DNA from: Polyangiaceae bacterium
Lineage (GTDB): Bacteria; Myxococcota_A; Polyangia; Polyangiales; Polyangiaceae
Assembly (NCBI GenBank): GCA_041389725.1
Contig: JAWKRG010000010.1
Span: forward strand, 321,764 to 385,763
Direction: 5' to 3'
DNA: 64,000 bases
Below, in pieces: positions 1 to 10,400 of the stretch. Position 1 is the first letter of the stretch; the number at the start of each line of letters is the position of its first letter. The notes under the pieces are model-generated. The model saw only the letters and a list, made by a program, of their open reading frames with translations. It was not told the DNA's origin and searched no databases. The translations under genes and the position numbers were made by a program.

Positions 1-2
1 AG

Positions 3-449
3 GTCGACTTCGGCTCCGGTCACGTCATCACCGCTGCAGGAGGCCGCGACATCTTCGTGGCGCGGCTCTCCGCCACAGACTTGTCCACGCAGTTCGCCCA
101 GGCGTTCGGCGCGACCACGGACGAGGATCTGGGGGGATTCGATGTGGCCGCCAACGGCGAGTTCACCATCACCGGCGCCATCCGCAGCGCCCACAACTTC
201 GGCGGCGGCCCTTTGCCTTACTCAGGCGGAACGGACTTCTTCCTGGCGCGCTACTCGAGCAGCGGCGTGCATCAGTCCAGCTTCGGGGCTGGGGGCATCA
301 GCTCCGAAACGGGAACCTCGGCGGCTTACGTGGGCTCCGGACTCTTAATTGCAGGGCAGTACAGCAGTAGCGTGACCATCGATTTCGGCACGGGTCCCTT
401 CCCGGTCCCCCCACAGAGCACGGACGCCTTCCTGGTGTTCTTCCCGTAG
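3..449 (+). CDS. C-terminal end of a secreted repeat (SBBP/beta-propeller-like) protein, partial
   Basis: The reading frame is open from the left edge of the window, so only the last 148 residues are present. Spaced copies of a motif of the type G-G-x-D-x-F-[LV]-A-R-[LY] are visible (GGRDIFVARL near the edge, GGTDFFLARY later, STDAFLVFF at the very end), with a period of about 50 residues. That pattern is typical of extracellular SBBP-type or delta-60-like beta-propeller repeats, which are abundant in myxobacteria and usually follow a lipoprotein signal peptide. The signal peptide must lie outside the window. The molecular function is unknown; a surface or secreted structural or binding role is an inference. 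Confidence 0.7.
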   Translation, partial: VDFGSGHVITAAGGRDIFVARLSATDLSTQFAQAFGATTDEDLGGFDVAANGEFTITGAIRSAHNFGGGPLPYSGGTDFFLARYSSSGVHQSSFGAGGISSETGTSAAYVGSGLLIAGQYSSSVTIDFGTGPFPVPPQSTDAFLVFFP

Positions 450-472
450 TGGTCTAGCGGTGGTGTTCGCCG

Positions 473-1744
473 TCACTTGGCTGTGCGGCGCTTCGCCCAC
501 GCATCAAGAGCCTGCATGGTCTCTGACTTCGCTTCTTCAATGGCGATGTCGCGCGCCGTCTTGGCGTCCGCGGAGAGAGTGGCGGGGTTGGCTCCCGCGA
601 ACAGCAGCGCCTTCAGGGCCTGCACGTGGCCGAGGGCAGCGGCGATCTGCAGCGCCGTGTGGCCCTTGTTGGTCCGTTGCTCCAGGTCCGCATCCAGGGA
701 AAGCAGCCAGTTCAGATAGTGCGGCTTGTTGGTCTCGGCGAGAGCGTGGAGAGGACCGAAGCCATCTTCATTCGCCAGCAGTGGATCCGCTCCGTGGTCG
801 ACGAGTAGCGCCAGCAGCTCCTGCGAGCAGCCATGCACCAGGCCCGTGGTCAGCACGGAGCGACCACCGTCCGCGAGGACGTTGGGATCCGCCCCCAACT
901 CCAGGAGCTGCCGCGTGAGCTCGAGGTTGTCCTTCGCCGCGGCCACATGAAGGGCCGTAAATCCAGGGCCCGGAGCGCGAGCGTTCAGCGACACGCCGGC
1001 GCGTGCGGCCTTCGTCAGTTGGCGAGGGTTCTCGCGCAACACGGCGGTGACCACCGCACTCGTGGTGCGCAGGAGCTGCCGCGGCGCGGGTGGGACCCAG
1101 CGTGGGGCCGCGTAGGCCGCGACGTTGCCGTACAGGCTGAACACCGATAGTGGCACTGCTTCGAGCAGAGCGGCGCCCTCCTCGCTGCACGGGAAGGGAA
1201 CGACTTGTCCCAGCGCGTGGGAGCGCAGGATCCAATCAAAGGTTTGCACCGGGTCATCCCCGAACACGCGCAGCGTGTCGTCTGCCAAGTGAAGCCGGTG
1301 TACGTGGATCTCGCCTCGCTCGCGCGTCACCTCGGCGTACGCCTTCACCTCTGCCGTCCAGCTCCGGAACAGCACCACCCGTTCACCCCGCAGCGCAATC
1401 GCCCACTTCTCCTCCATGCAGGTCGGCGTGAAAAGCCAGCCGTCAGGTAGGTCTGCGTCGGCGGCGTAGGCGAGTTGGCACTCCAGGGACTCCGCAGGCT
1501 GCATGTCGTGGTGGACGTCGTCGACGGTCTTCCGCCTCCACGACACCGACGTTTCCGCTTCGAAGACATTCTCTGAGGCAGAGATCATCTGTCCTGTGAC
1601 GCTGATCAGGTCGAGCACGGGATAGCCGAAGGGCGTGGCGTCTGCGGCCAGCCACTTGGCGGGGGTCGGCGTGCGCGCGCTAGCCTGCTGCGGCGCGCGG
1701 CCGTCACCGCCCAGCCAGTCGCGTACCTGTTTCCACCAGCCCAT
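473..1744 (-). CDS. Ankyrin-repeat protein with an unassigned N-terminal domain
   Basis: This is a 423-residue protein with no signal peptide or membrane segment. Residues 1-230 form a domain I do not recognise. From about residue 240 to 420 there are four ankyrin repeats with the usual G-x-T-A-L-H-x-A-A and L-L-x-x-G-A-D-P signatures (FTALHVAAA near 262, HTALQIAAA in the last repeat). Ankyrin repeats are protein-binding scaffolds, so the protein probably binds a partner in the cytoplasm, but nothing nearby says which. It is divergently oriented from the beta-ureidopropionase gene, leaving a 242 bp intergenic region that should hold both promoters. I kept the ATG at 1744 because the residues after it (MGWWKQVRDWL) look like a natural amphipathic N-terminus; no strong Shine-Dalgarno sequence is visible. 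Confidence 0.75.
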   Translation of the reverse strand: MGWWKQVRDWLGGDGRAPQQASARTPTPAKWLAADATPFGYPVLDLISVTGQMISASENVFEAETSVSWRRKTVDDVHHDMQPAESLECQLAYAADADLPDGWLFTPTCMEEKWAIALRGERVVLFRSWTAEVKAYAEVTRERGEIHVHRLHLADDTLRVFGDDPVQTFDWILRSHALGQVVPFPCSEEGAALLEAVPLSVFSLYGNVAAYAAPRWVPPAPRQLLRTTSAVVTAVLRENPRQLTKAARAGVSLNARAPGPGFTALHVAAAKDNLELTRQLLELGADPNVLADGGRSVLTTGLVHGCSQELLALLVDHGADPLLANEDGFGPLHALAETNKPHYLNWLLSLDADLEQRTNKGHTALQIAAALGHVQALKALLFAGANPATLSADAKTARDIAIEEAKSETMQALDAWAKRRTAK

Positions 1745-1986
1745 TCGTGCCCGGTAGTCCTGCCGCCGCCGGGTCCCAACTAATTAAGGCCGCACCGCTG
1801 GCGGGCTTCTGGGTTGTGCTGTTTTTCCCTAATTTCCGTGTGCTTGCAGCCCTCGGCGTGGGAGACGTCAATGCCCGCCAAGGGGTCGCGGAGCGCATCT
1901 TGGCCGAGGGGCTTTCGCTCCCGGCGCCTGACTTCTATTCTCCGCGGTCCGTGCCGGGCCTGGGCCCCGGCCCCGAGGAGGAAAGC

Positions 1987-2853
1987 ATGAGCCAGATCGT
2001 ACGCTGCGCGCTGATCCAGTGCAGCAACCCCATCAACGACGAGAGTGTTCCGGTCGAGAAGATCCAGAAAGCGATGCTCGACAAGCACATCGCCTTCATC
2101 GAAGACGCCGGCAAGAAGGGCGTTCAGATCCTCGGGCTACAAGAGATCTTCAACGGACCCTACTTCTGCCCGAGCCAAGACAAGCGTTGGTACGGCGCTG
2201 CAGAGAAGATCCCCGGTCCCACCACCGAGCTGATGCAGAGCTACGCCAAGAAGTACAACATGGTGATGGTCGTGCCGCTTTACGAAGAGGAGATGCGCGG
2301 CGTGTTCTACAACACCGCGGCCGTGATCGACGCCGACGGCAAATACCTGGGCAAGTATCGCAAGCAGCACATCCCCCAGGTGGCGGGTTTTTGGGAGAAG
2401 TACTTCTTCAAGCCCGGCAACGGTGGCTACCCCGTGTTCGAGACCAAATACGCAAAGGTCGGCGTCTACATCTGCTACGACCGCCACTTCCCCGAGGGCG
2501 CCCGCTGTCTGGGACTAAACGGTGCGGAAATCGTCTTCAACCCCAGCGCCACCGTGGCTGGCCTCTCCCAGTATCTGTGGAAGATCGAACAGCCCGCGCA
2601 CGCCGTTGCCAATGGCTACTTCGTTGCCGCCAGCAATCGCGTCGGCAGCGAGGGGCCCTGGAACATCGGCAAGTTCTACGGCACGAGCTATTTCGTCAAT
2701 CCGCGAGGTGAGTTCGTGGCCGAAGCCAGCGAAGACAAGGACGAGTTGCTCGTCGCAGATCTCGACCTGTCGATGATCGACGAGGTGCGTCAGACCTGGC
2801 AGTTCTTCCGAGATCGACGCCCGGACGCCTACGACGAGCTGGTGCGCCGCTAG
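1987..2853 (+). CDS. Beta-ureidopropionase / N-carbamoyl-beta-alanine amidohydrolase (nitrilase superfamily)
   Basis: This 288-residue carbon-nitrogen hydrolase should convert N-carbamoyl-beta-alanine or N-carbamoyl-beta-aminoisobutyrate to the beta-amino acid plus CO2 and ammonia, the last step of reductive pyrimidine breakdown. The Glu-Lys-Cys triad is clear: Glu53 in LQEIFNGPYFC, Lys126 in KYRKQHIP, and Cys163 in VYICYDRHFPE. The ATG at 1987 is preceded by GAGGAGGAAAGC, an excellent ribosome site. A longer reading frame upstream is not needed. The uracil-type permease follows after 27 bases, and a dihydropyrimidinase and PreA/PreT lie about 27-34 kb away in the same window, which supports this assignment over the related N-carbamoylputrescine amidase. 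That alternative cannot be excluded from sequence alone. Confidence 0.88.
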   Translation: MSQIVRCALIQCSNPINDESVPVEKIQKAMLDKHIAFIEDAGKKGVQILGLQEIFNGPYFCPSQDKRWYGAAEKIPGPTTELMQSYAKKYNMVMVVPLYEEEMRGVFYNTAAVIDADGKYLGKYRKQHIPQVAGFWEKYFFKPGNGGYPVFETKYAKVGVYICYDRHFPEGARCLGLNGAEIVFNPSATVAGLSQYLWKIEQPAHAVANGYFVAASNRVGSEGPWNIGKFYGTSYFVNPRGEFVAEASEDKDELLVADLDLSMIDEVRQTWQFFRDRRPDAYDELVRR

Positions 2854-2880
2854 TCGCGGTCTGCCTCAGAGCACCGCGTC

Positions 2881-4287
2881 TTGGCCGACCCCAAACACGA
2901 CCTGCTGTACGGCATCGACGACGTGCCACCCCTGGGCCAGTCCTTGGCCCTGGGGCTGCAGCACTATCTGACGATGTTCGGCTCGACGGTGGCGATCCCG
3001 CTCATCCTCAGCAAGCCCCTGGGCATGGACCAGGATCCCGTGGCGATGGGCTGGCTCATCGGCACGATGTTCTTCGTCAGTGGGCTGACCACGCTGTTGC
3101 AGACCACGATTGGCAATCGCCTGCCCATCGTGCAGGGCGGCACGTTCTCCTTTCTGGCCCCGACCATCGCCATCTGTTCGATGGCAGCCTTGGCCAACGC
3201 CGGCTGGCAGGTGCGTCTCACCCACGTGCAAGGGGCCATCATCGCAGGCGCTTTCTTCGAGATGGCGATCGGCTACCTCGGCATCATCGGCAAACTGCTG
3301 CGCTTCATCGGTCCCATCACCATCGCGCCCACGATTGCGCTGATCGGTCTGGCGCTGTTCAAGTTCGGGGCGCCGATAGCAGGAAAGCACTGGGGCATCG
3401 GCGGACTCACGATCGGCTTGATCATCCTGTTTTCGCAGATCTTGCGACATCGTTCTCGTGCCTTCGCTCTCTACCCGGTGCTCCTCGGCATGGGCGGTGC
3501 TTGGGCAACTGCTGCGGTGCTCACGGCGCTCGGCGTCTTTCCGCCCGGGCATCCGGCGTACTGCAGTCTCGACAAGGTAGTGGCAGCGCCCTGGGTCCGC
3601 GTGCCCTATCCCTTTCAGTGGGGCATGCCGGTGTTCGGTGCCGCTGCCATCGTCGGTATGTTGGCGGGCTACGTCGCGAGCATGGTCGAGTCGATCGGCG
3701 ACTACTTCGCTGCTGCCCGACTCAGTGGAGCGCCCCCACCGTCGCAAAAGGACGTCAGTCGCGGCATCGGGACCGAGGGGCTCGGTTGCCTCGTGGCGGG
3801 CATCTTCGGGACCGGCAACGGTACGACGAGCTACAGCGAGAACATCGGTGCCATCGGCTTGACCCGAGTGGGTAGTCGTCGCGTGGTGCAGATGGGTGCG
3901 CTGCTGATGATCGTGTTCGGGGCGGTCGCCAAGTTCGGCGCGCTGTTCACGACCATTCCGGAACCCATCGTGGGCGGCATGTACTGCACGCTGTTCGGCG
4001 TGATCGCATCCGTGGGTCTCTCGAACTTGCAGTACGTAGACCTGAACAGCGCTCGCAATCTGTTCATCATCGGCTTCTCCTTCTTCATGGGGCTGTCGCT
4101 GCCCGAGTACTTTGCGCAGCATCCCGTGGTCTTCGAGCCAAAGTGGCTCGCGGACATCATCAACACCCTCGGCGGCACGAGCATGGCCGTGGGCGCGCTG
4201 ATCGCGACTGTGCTCGACAACATCGTGCCCGGCACCGAAGCCGAGCGGGGGTTGGCTGCCCTCCGCCACGGCGCCCCGACACACTGA
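2881..4287 (+). CDS. NCS2-family uracil/xanthine-type permease
   Basis: A 468-residue polytopic membrane protein of the nucleobase-cation symporter 2 (NAT) family, expected to import uracil, thymine or xanthine with protons. The NAT signature is present as ENIGAIGLTRVGSR, and N-terminal QHYLTMFGSTVAIPL matches the conserved QH motif of helix 1. Many hydrophobic helices are evident along the length. Translation appears to begin at a TTG at 2881, 27 bases after the upstream amidase stop; there is no ATG that would preserve the conserved N-terminus, so weak initiation coupled to the upstream gene is likely. Its position directly behind beta-ureidopropionase argues for a pyrimidine substrate (uracil or thymine). 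The family alone would also allow purines. Confidence 0.88.
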   Translation: MADPKHDLLYGIDDVPPLGQSLALGLQHYLTMFGSTVAIPLILSKPLGMDQDPVAMGWLIGTMFFVSGLTTLLQTTIGNRLPIVQGGTFSFLAPTIAICSMAALANAGWQVRLTHVQGAIIAGAFFEMAIGYLGIIGKLLRFIGPITIAPTIALIGLALFKFGAPIAGKHWGIGGLTIGLIILFSQILRHRSRAFALYPVLLGMGGAWATAAVLTALGVFPPGHPAYCSLDKVVAAPWVRVPYPFQWGMPVFGAAAIVGMLAGYVASMVESIGDYFAAARLSGAPPPSQKDVSRGIGTEGLGCLVAGIFGTGNGTTSYSENIGAIGLTRVGSRRVVQMGALLMIVFGAVAKFGALFTTIPEPIVGGMYCTLFGVIASVGLSNLQYVDLNSARNLFIIGFSFFMGLSLPEYFAQHPVVFEPKWLADIINTLGGTSMAVGALIATVLDNIVPGTEAERGLAALRHGAPTH

Positions 4288-4415
4288 GCCCCCGACAGCG
4301 AAAGGCGCGTCAGGGCGGGGCGCATTGCGATCCGTCAATTGAGCGATGCGATCGGCGACGCTAGGCTCCAGCGCGGCAAGCACCCAAGGGGATCTCCCCA
4401 ACAAGGAGGGTTGCC

Positions 4416-7400
4416 ATGATACACGGGCAGGGCTCCCGCGACCGTTCGGCGCTGCAGGAGGGCTGGGTCATCGCCAACCACATCTTGGTGGCGTTTCACG
4501 TGGCCTTCATCTCGTCGGTGCTGGCGCTTCCAGCGGCTTCCATCCTGAAGTGGGAGGTCCTGGGCTTCATCTTCTTCAGTCCGGAGACCATCGTTTCCGC
4601 GCTGTTCACCTACCTCACCTTCCACTTTTGCGTGGCGTGGCACGAGCTTGGACACTTCACCGTCGCCGCCCGCTTGAACGCGCTGAACGAGTCCGCCCTG
4701 CGCGAGGCCCAAGAGCGCTCCAGCGCACCCTTTGCGTCTCGCGTGCTCTGGTACCTAGGCCTGTTCCTCAAGATCCCCTTCGGTCGCGCCGTCGGCGTGA
4801 AACGCGAAGGACTCAACTACTACCCGGACGCTCCCTACAACTTGGCGGTTGCGGCCGCAGGACCGCGTGCCAGTCGCAATGCAGCGCTGTTCACGCTGCC
4901 ACCGGCTGCCGCTCTGCTCGCCGTTGGTCTGCTAGGTGATCATACCGCGCTCATCTACGCCGGGCGCCTCTTGCTCGGCATCGGCGTGGTCTCCTTCTTG
5001 GACTTTCGCTTGGCCGACCCGGGCAAATACCGTGCGTTTCTCGAGCGCGAGCGCCGCGCAGCGGACAAGGCTCAGTCCGTGGGACAGCTGACGGGTTGGC
5101 TGGCGCAAGCGGCCGGCGTGAAGCAGCGCCTGCTCGCGTCACGCATGCAGTTCGCTGCCCACCCTCGCCTCGGCGTGGTCTCCGCACCTTGGCAGTTTCG
5201 CAATTGCGGCATGGGTGGAAGGCACACGGAGAAGGAGTACCCCGAGTCCAACGTCAGCATGCAAGAGGCGATGTTCCTGATCCTCTCGGCCACGAGCTAT
5301 CAAGAGGCGCAAGAGCTGACGGTGCGGCTTCAGAATCGTCTGAAGGAGATCATCGAGAAAGAAGAAGGCTGCCGCGTGATGGGCATCGGCCTGGAAGGAG
5401 GCCTGGCGCCCTACATCGAGAAGGGCGAGTTCCCGCTACCTGAGGTGCGGCTGTGGTCGATGATGAAGCGGGCGATCGCCGAATGCGGCTGTCGCCCTGG
5501 TGTGGATGTGGCCATCGCCCTCGACCCGGCCATGAGCGAGCTCGAGCTGGCGTACCGTGCCGAGAACAACCTGCCTGACGCCGTCGGGATGTACCTGTTC
5601 TGGCGCGACAAGGCCAAGGTCGTACTCGATCGCGATGGTGTGCTGGCGCTCTTCGTGGAAGCCCTGGAAGAGTACGAGATCCCGATCCTGTCCATCGAAG
5701 ATGGCTTTTCTGAGTACGACCACGAAGGGTGGCGATTGCTACGTGAGCGCCTCGGAGACCAGGTGTTCATCATTGGCGACGATCTCGTCACCACCAACGA
5801 CAAGACCATCGAAGAGGCGGCGGACGGCGGGCTGATCAACTGCGCGCTCATCAAAGCCAACCAGATCGGCTCACTGTATGAAACGCTATTGGCCATGCTC
5901 GTGGCCTTGGGCAAGGGGCTCGAGCTGGTCGTGTCGCATCGCTCCAAGAGTCCGAACGACGACATGGAGGCGCAGATCGCGCTCGCGGTGAACGCGCTGG
6001 GCCTCAAAGCCGGTGGCGGCGCGAACACGGAACGCCTCGTGAAGTATCAGTCCGTGTCGGAGCTGCTCCTCTCGCTGGAGGAAGCGGAGGAGGACTCGGC
6101 TCTGCCGGACGGGGCTCAGGCGGTCATCCGCTCGCTTCGTGCCTACGAAGAACCAACCAACGCGGGCATTCCCACCGTGGGCAGTAGCGCCGAGGTGTGG
6201 CTACCGACCGCTTCGGTTTCGCTGCGTTTCCGAGGAGCCACGCCGCTCGGAACCTCCGCGGGCTCCGGAGAGGCAATTCACCTGGTGGACGAGAGCGTCG
6301 AGTACGCAGAGCACAAGGAAGTCATCGACCACTTCCCCGCGCTCTTCCGAGAGCGAGAGTTGGGCGTCTACGCTTTCAAGAAGGGCCTGGAAGAAGTGCG
6401 CGTGCGGTCCGAAGGGGACGACGACTTGAGTGGACTTTTCGTCCGCGCCCAACGCTACGGGGGCAAGGGTTGCCTCACGGCTGTGGAGAACGTCTCGACC
6501 GTCGTTGCTCCGTGGCTCGAGGGAAAGAACGTCGCCGAGCTGTCCTTGCTCGACCTGGATCGTGGGCTTCTCTTGCTCGAACTACGCGCTGCACGACGCC
6601 GCGGCAAGTTGGCGGAGGACGCCAGCGACGAGGAGTGCATCCGCGTGATGCAGCGCAAGCAGAACATCGGCATGAATGCGCTGCTCAGCGTGTCCCTAGC
6701 GGTGGGCCGTGCCATCGCGCGTGTTCACGGCAAGGAGCTCTACGAACTCCTGCGCGAGGAGATGCTCGCTGTCATCGACCGGCTCGCCGCGCGCAACGGC
6801 GTGGAGCTTCGAGGCAGCCGTTTCGTGGACTATGTGACCGCGCTTCGAGCCGTCACCGCGAAGATCGAGCAACAGGGACTGTCGCTGCACGAGGTGCTGC
6901 GGGGGCTGACGGGGATCTACGCCGAGTCCAGTGCGGAAAGCGCCGCTCGGCGCTTCGTCGCCTCGGCGCCGCCGCCAGGGGGCGAGCCCGAGCCCGAGGC
7001 TGCGCCTGAGCCCGTGCCCGTGCTCGTGCCCGCGCCCGAGTCTGCGCCTGTGCCCGAGCCCGAGCCCGAGCGTGAGCCTGTGGTCGGGGATGAGAACCCC
7101 ACGCCTGCCCCTCGTGGCCGACCGGTTTCCGAACCGCTCCCCACGCCATCGCCCCTGGCCGCGGCCGCAGCGGAACCGCCACGAGCGCGGCGCGCTCCGC
7201 CGCCCCCGATTGCCTTCGAAGTGCTGGACCGCCTCGCTGCCGAACTGGGCGATGGCTACCGAAAGGATTCGCACCACGGGTTGCTTCACGCACGGGATCT
7301 GCTGTTTCGTGCCGAGCTACTGGCGGAGACCCTGGCCGTGGAGGAGCGAGTGGATTGGCGAGTGCTCTCGGCCGCCATTGGTCTGCACGACGTCGCTTCC

Positions 7401-10400
7401 CACAAGAAAAAGCACGGACCCGAGGGCGCCGCGAGAGCGCAGCAGCTGCTCCCCAAGCTGCCCGGCTTTTCCGACGAACAAGTCAAGCGGGTGGCAGATG
7501 CGATCGTGCTCCACGAGGACCGCACGCCCGACGGTGTGAGCAAGCGCCAGCAGTCGGGTCTCGAAGCGCAGATCCTATACGACGTGGATCAGCTCGATGC
7601 CTTCGGGCCCAAGGGTGTCTATCGCTACGTTGCCGTCTACACCGAGCGGGAGGCATCCCTCGATCGCGTGCTCGGGGACGCCGAGGCGCGTTACCAAAGT
7701 CTTGCGTTCGACGAGACGCGGCGTCTGGCTGCGGGAGACTTCGGATTCACTCGGGAGTTCTTCGAGCGGCTGGCCCAGGAACAACCGGCGGACGATCGCA
7801 TGCTGGGGGCACACGGCGTGGTACGCTTCATCAGCGAACACGTGAAGGAGCCTCCGCATCGACTTGCCGACGAGGCCCTCGACGAGTTGTCCCAGGACGA
7901 GGAGGCGAGCCCAGAACGCGCCTTCGCCGTGGAGTACTTCCGCGCCCTGCGCGGGGCCTACGCCGAACTCGCTGCAGGTCCCGCAGACCCGAACGACGCA
8001 GGTGCCGAGGCCGAAGCCGAGTCGTCGGCGCTTCTGGACGTCGATCGCGCGTTGTGGGTCGCCCTGGTGCAGCCCGAAGTGCCCGAAGTCCAGCATGCCC
8101 TGGACACCTATCTGCAGGTAAAAGCGCTTCTGGGCCGACCTGAGCGCCCCTTCGGAATCGTGAACAATCGCGTACTGCGCGCAGGCAGCGAGTTGGTCGT
8201 GCCGTACCTTCTCGGTCGAGAACTCGTCATCCACGTGGTGGGCGAGGATGGTCCGGTCCGCACCGTTCGCCGCGCGCTGCCGCCAGGCACGATCTTCACC
8301 GACGCGCTGGTCGGGGAGCTCGCTGAAGTTCGTGGCGAAGCCATCGATCTAGAAAAACCGCTGTACGTGCTCGATCCCGACGCCACGCCGGTGATGCCCA
8401 TCGTGCGCATCCGCGACGCGGCGGCACTGCTCGAGCGCGTGAACTCGACCACCAATCGCAATCAGGCGGTGTTCCTGCTGCGCACGCTGGCGGCCCGTCT
8501 CAGCCATCTCTCGGTCAAGGATCTGCTCGGGGCCAAGAACCTGCAGCCCGAGATCCGTGACTTGACCAAGGAGCTGGTGCGCTTTCTGAATGGACCTTTG
8601 CGCCGGCGTTTGCTGGTGCTCACGCGCCTCATCGTCCGCAATCTGTCGGGTCTGGTCGGCAAGCCGAACGTGATCGATCGGCTGTGGAACGACACCATCG
8701 AGCTGGCGGAGATTCGGGTGCCCGGTAGCGCCGTGGTGAACGAGCTGCGGCGCACCTGCCACCACGCTTTGGGTAAGCGCAGCCTTCACATCGCCATCGC
8801 CTACCGCGAATTCCTGGACTCTGGAGACACGAAGGGCCTCGCGGCGCTGGGTTTCGGCGCTCCGTCCCAGGCGGATCTGGACGCCCGCGGCAAAGAGGCG
8901 CCCCGGGAGATCTTGCGTCGCGTGGAGGAGGATCTCGGCCGGCTCTTGGGAGCGTCTCAGATCGTGACACGCGTCGAAGAGTGGAAGGAGAGCTACGCCG
9001 ACGCCTTGTTGCGCTGTGATCTCGGCACGTCGGTCGAAGAAGAGCTCACGGCCATCGTCGACAAGGGCCTGCGCGAGAAGAACCGTTGGGTCTACTACCA
9101 CCACCTGCGCATCCTGGGTGCCAAGGCGCAGAGCTTCTGGTGGCCGCAAGAATTCGGCAAGGAGCTCTCGGAAAGCGTCGAACTCGCGTCTCGCCAAAAG
9201 CCCGACGCCGAAGGCTTCGACGCGGCTGACACGGAGCAAGCGCTGCGGGATGCGGTCGCCGAGTTCGTTCGCGAGTTGCGTGCACATCACCAAGACGAGC
9301 TTTTTGGCCTGCTCTCCGAGGTGATCGCCAGCTACCAAGACGAGCAGTACTTCGAGACTTTCCGCAAGACGCGAGCGCTACGCGCGTACCTGGTCGGGGC
9401 TATCAACCATGCGGCGTTCGAAGAGCAGCGCTACTACCTGTGTCAGCTCGAGACCCTATTGGAGGAAATGGGCTATCTGGCCATTCGCCACGTCGCCTCG
9501 CACTATCAAGAAAAGGGCGTCGATCTGGAGCAGTGTCTCGAGCTAGTTCGACTCACTGCGATGAACTTGCAGTTCGATGGTCTCTTTTCGCGTGAACTGA
9601 GTGACTTCGCGACGATGCTGGTGGACGGCGAGCGCAGTGAGGCGGAACTGCTCAACCTGCTGGAAAGCGTCGAGCGCGCCTACCACCGTGTGCGTCAACG
9701 CGTCACCGTGCCCTACGAGAAGATGCGGGAGCGCCTGGGACACTCACCCCAAGACCTGCGGCAGATCCTCGCCAACATTCAGCGCTACATGCACGACCTG
9801 AACAGTATGGTGCAGTTCGCGGATACCGCCGCCAGCCATCTGCGGGAGCAGCTGGCGCAGGGCAGGGCACTGCGCTCATCGCGACCCGCCCCGAGCGCGG
9901 AGGCGGTGGAAGAAGCCATCCTTCATATCTCGCACCGCGAGCGCATTCGCCGCTTCCTTCAAGACGATTCGGCGCATCACAGCCTCCGCGAGATCTACGG
10001 CGGTAAGGGCAGCGGGCTCTGCTACATCAGCTACCTGAATGTGCCGACCCGGGACGGCTTCATCCTGCCCACCAGCTACGGTCGCGCGCAGATGCACCGG
10101 GTCGCGCCCGAGCGACTACGACGCGAGCTCAGCGCGCATCTGGCCGAGCTCGAAGCAGATATCAGTCGACGCGATGGCGAAGAGCGTCGCTTCGGCGTGG
10201 CGACCGGGCGCCCGCTGGTGCTCGCCGTGCGCGGCGGCTCCGTGCTCAGCATGCCCGGCATTCTCACGACCGTCGTGTTCTTGGGTATGAACGACGAGAT
10301 CGTCGAGCAACTCGCCACGGACATGCCGTGGGGCGCTTGGGACTCCTACCGGCGCTTTCTGGCTTCCTATGCGGACGCGGTGTGGGGCTTCGACCTCGAA

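Noticed and set aside
2866..4404. 512-residue minus-strand open frame opposite the permease
   Set aside because: It is a mirror of the permease gene; composition is His/Gln/Arg-rich nonsense and the plus-strand protein has clear NCS2 motifs.
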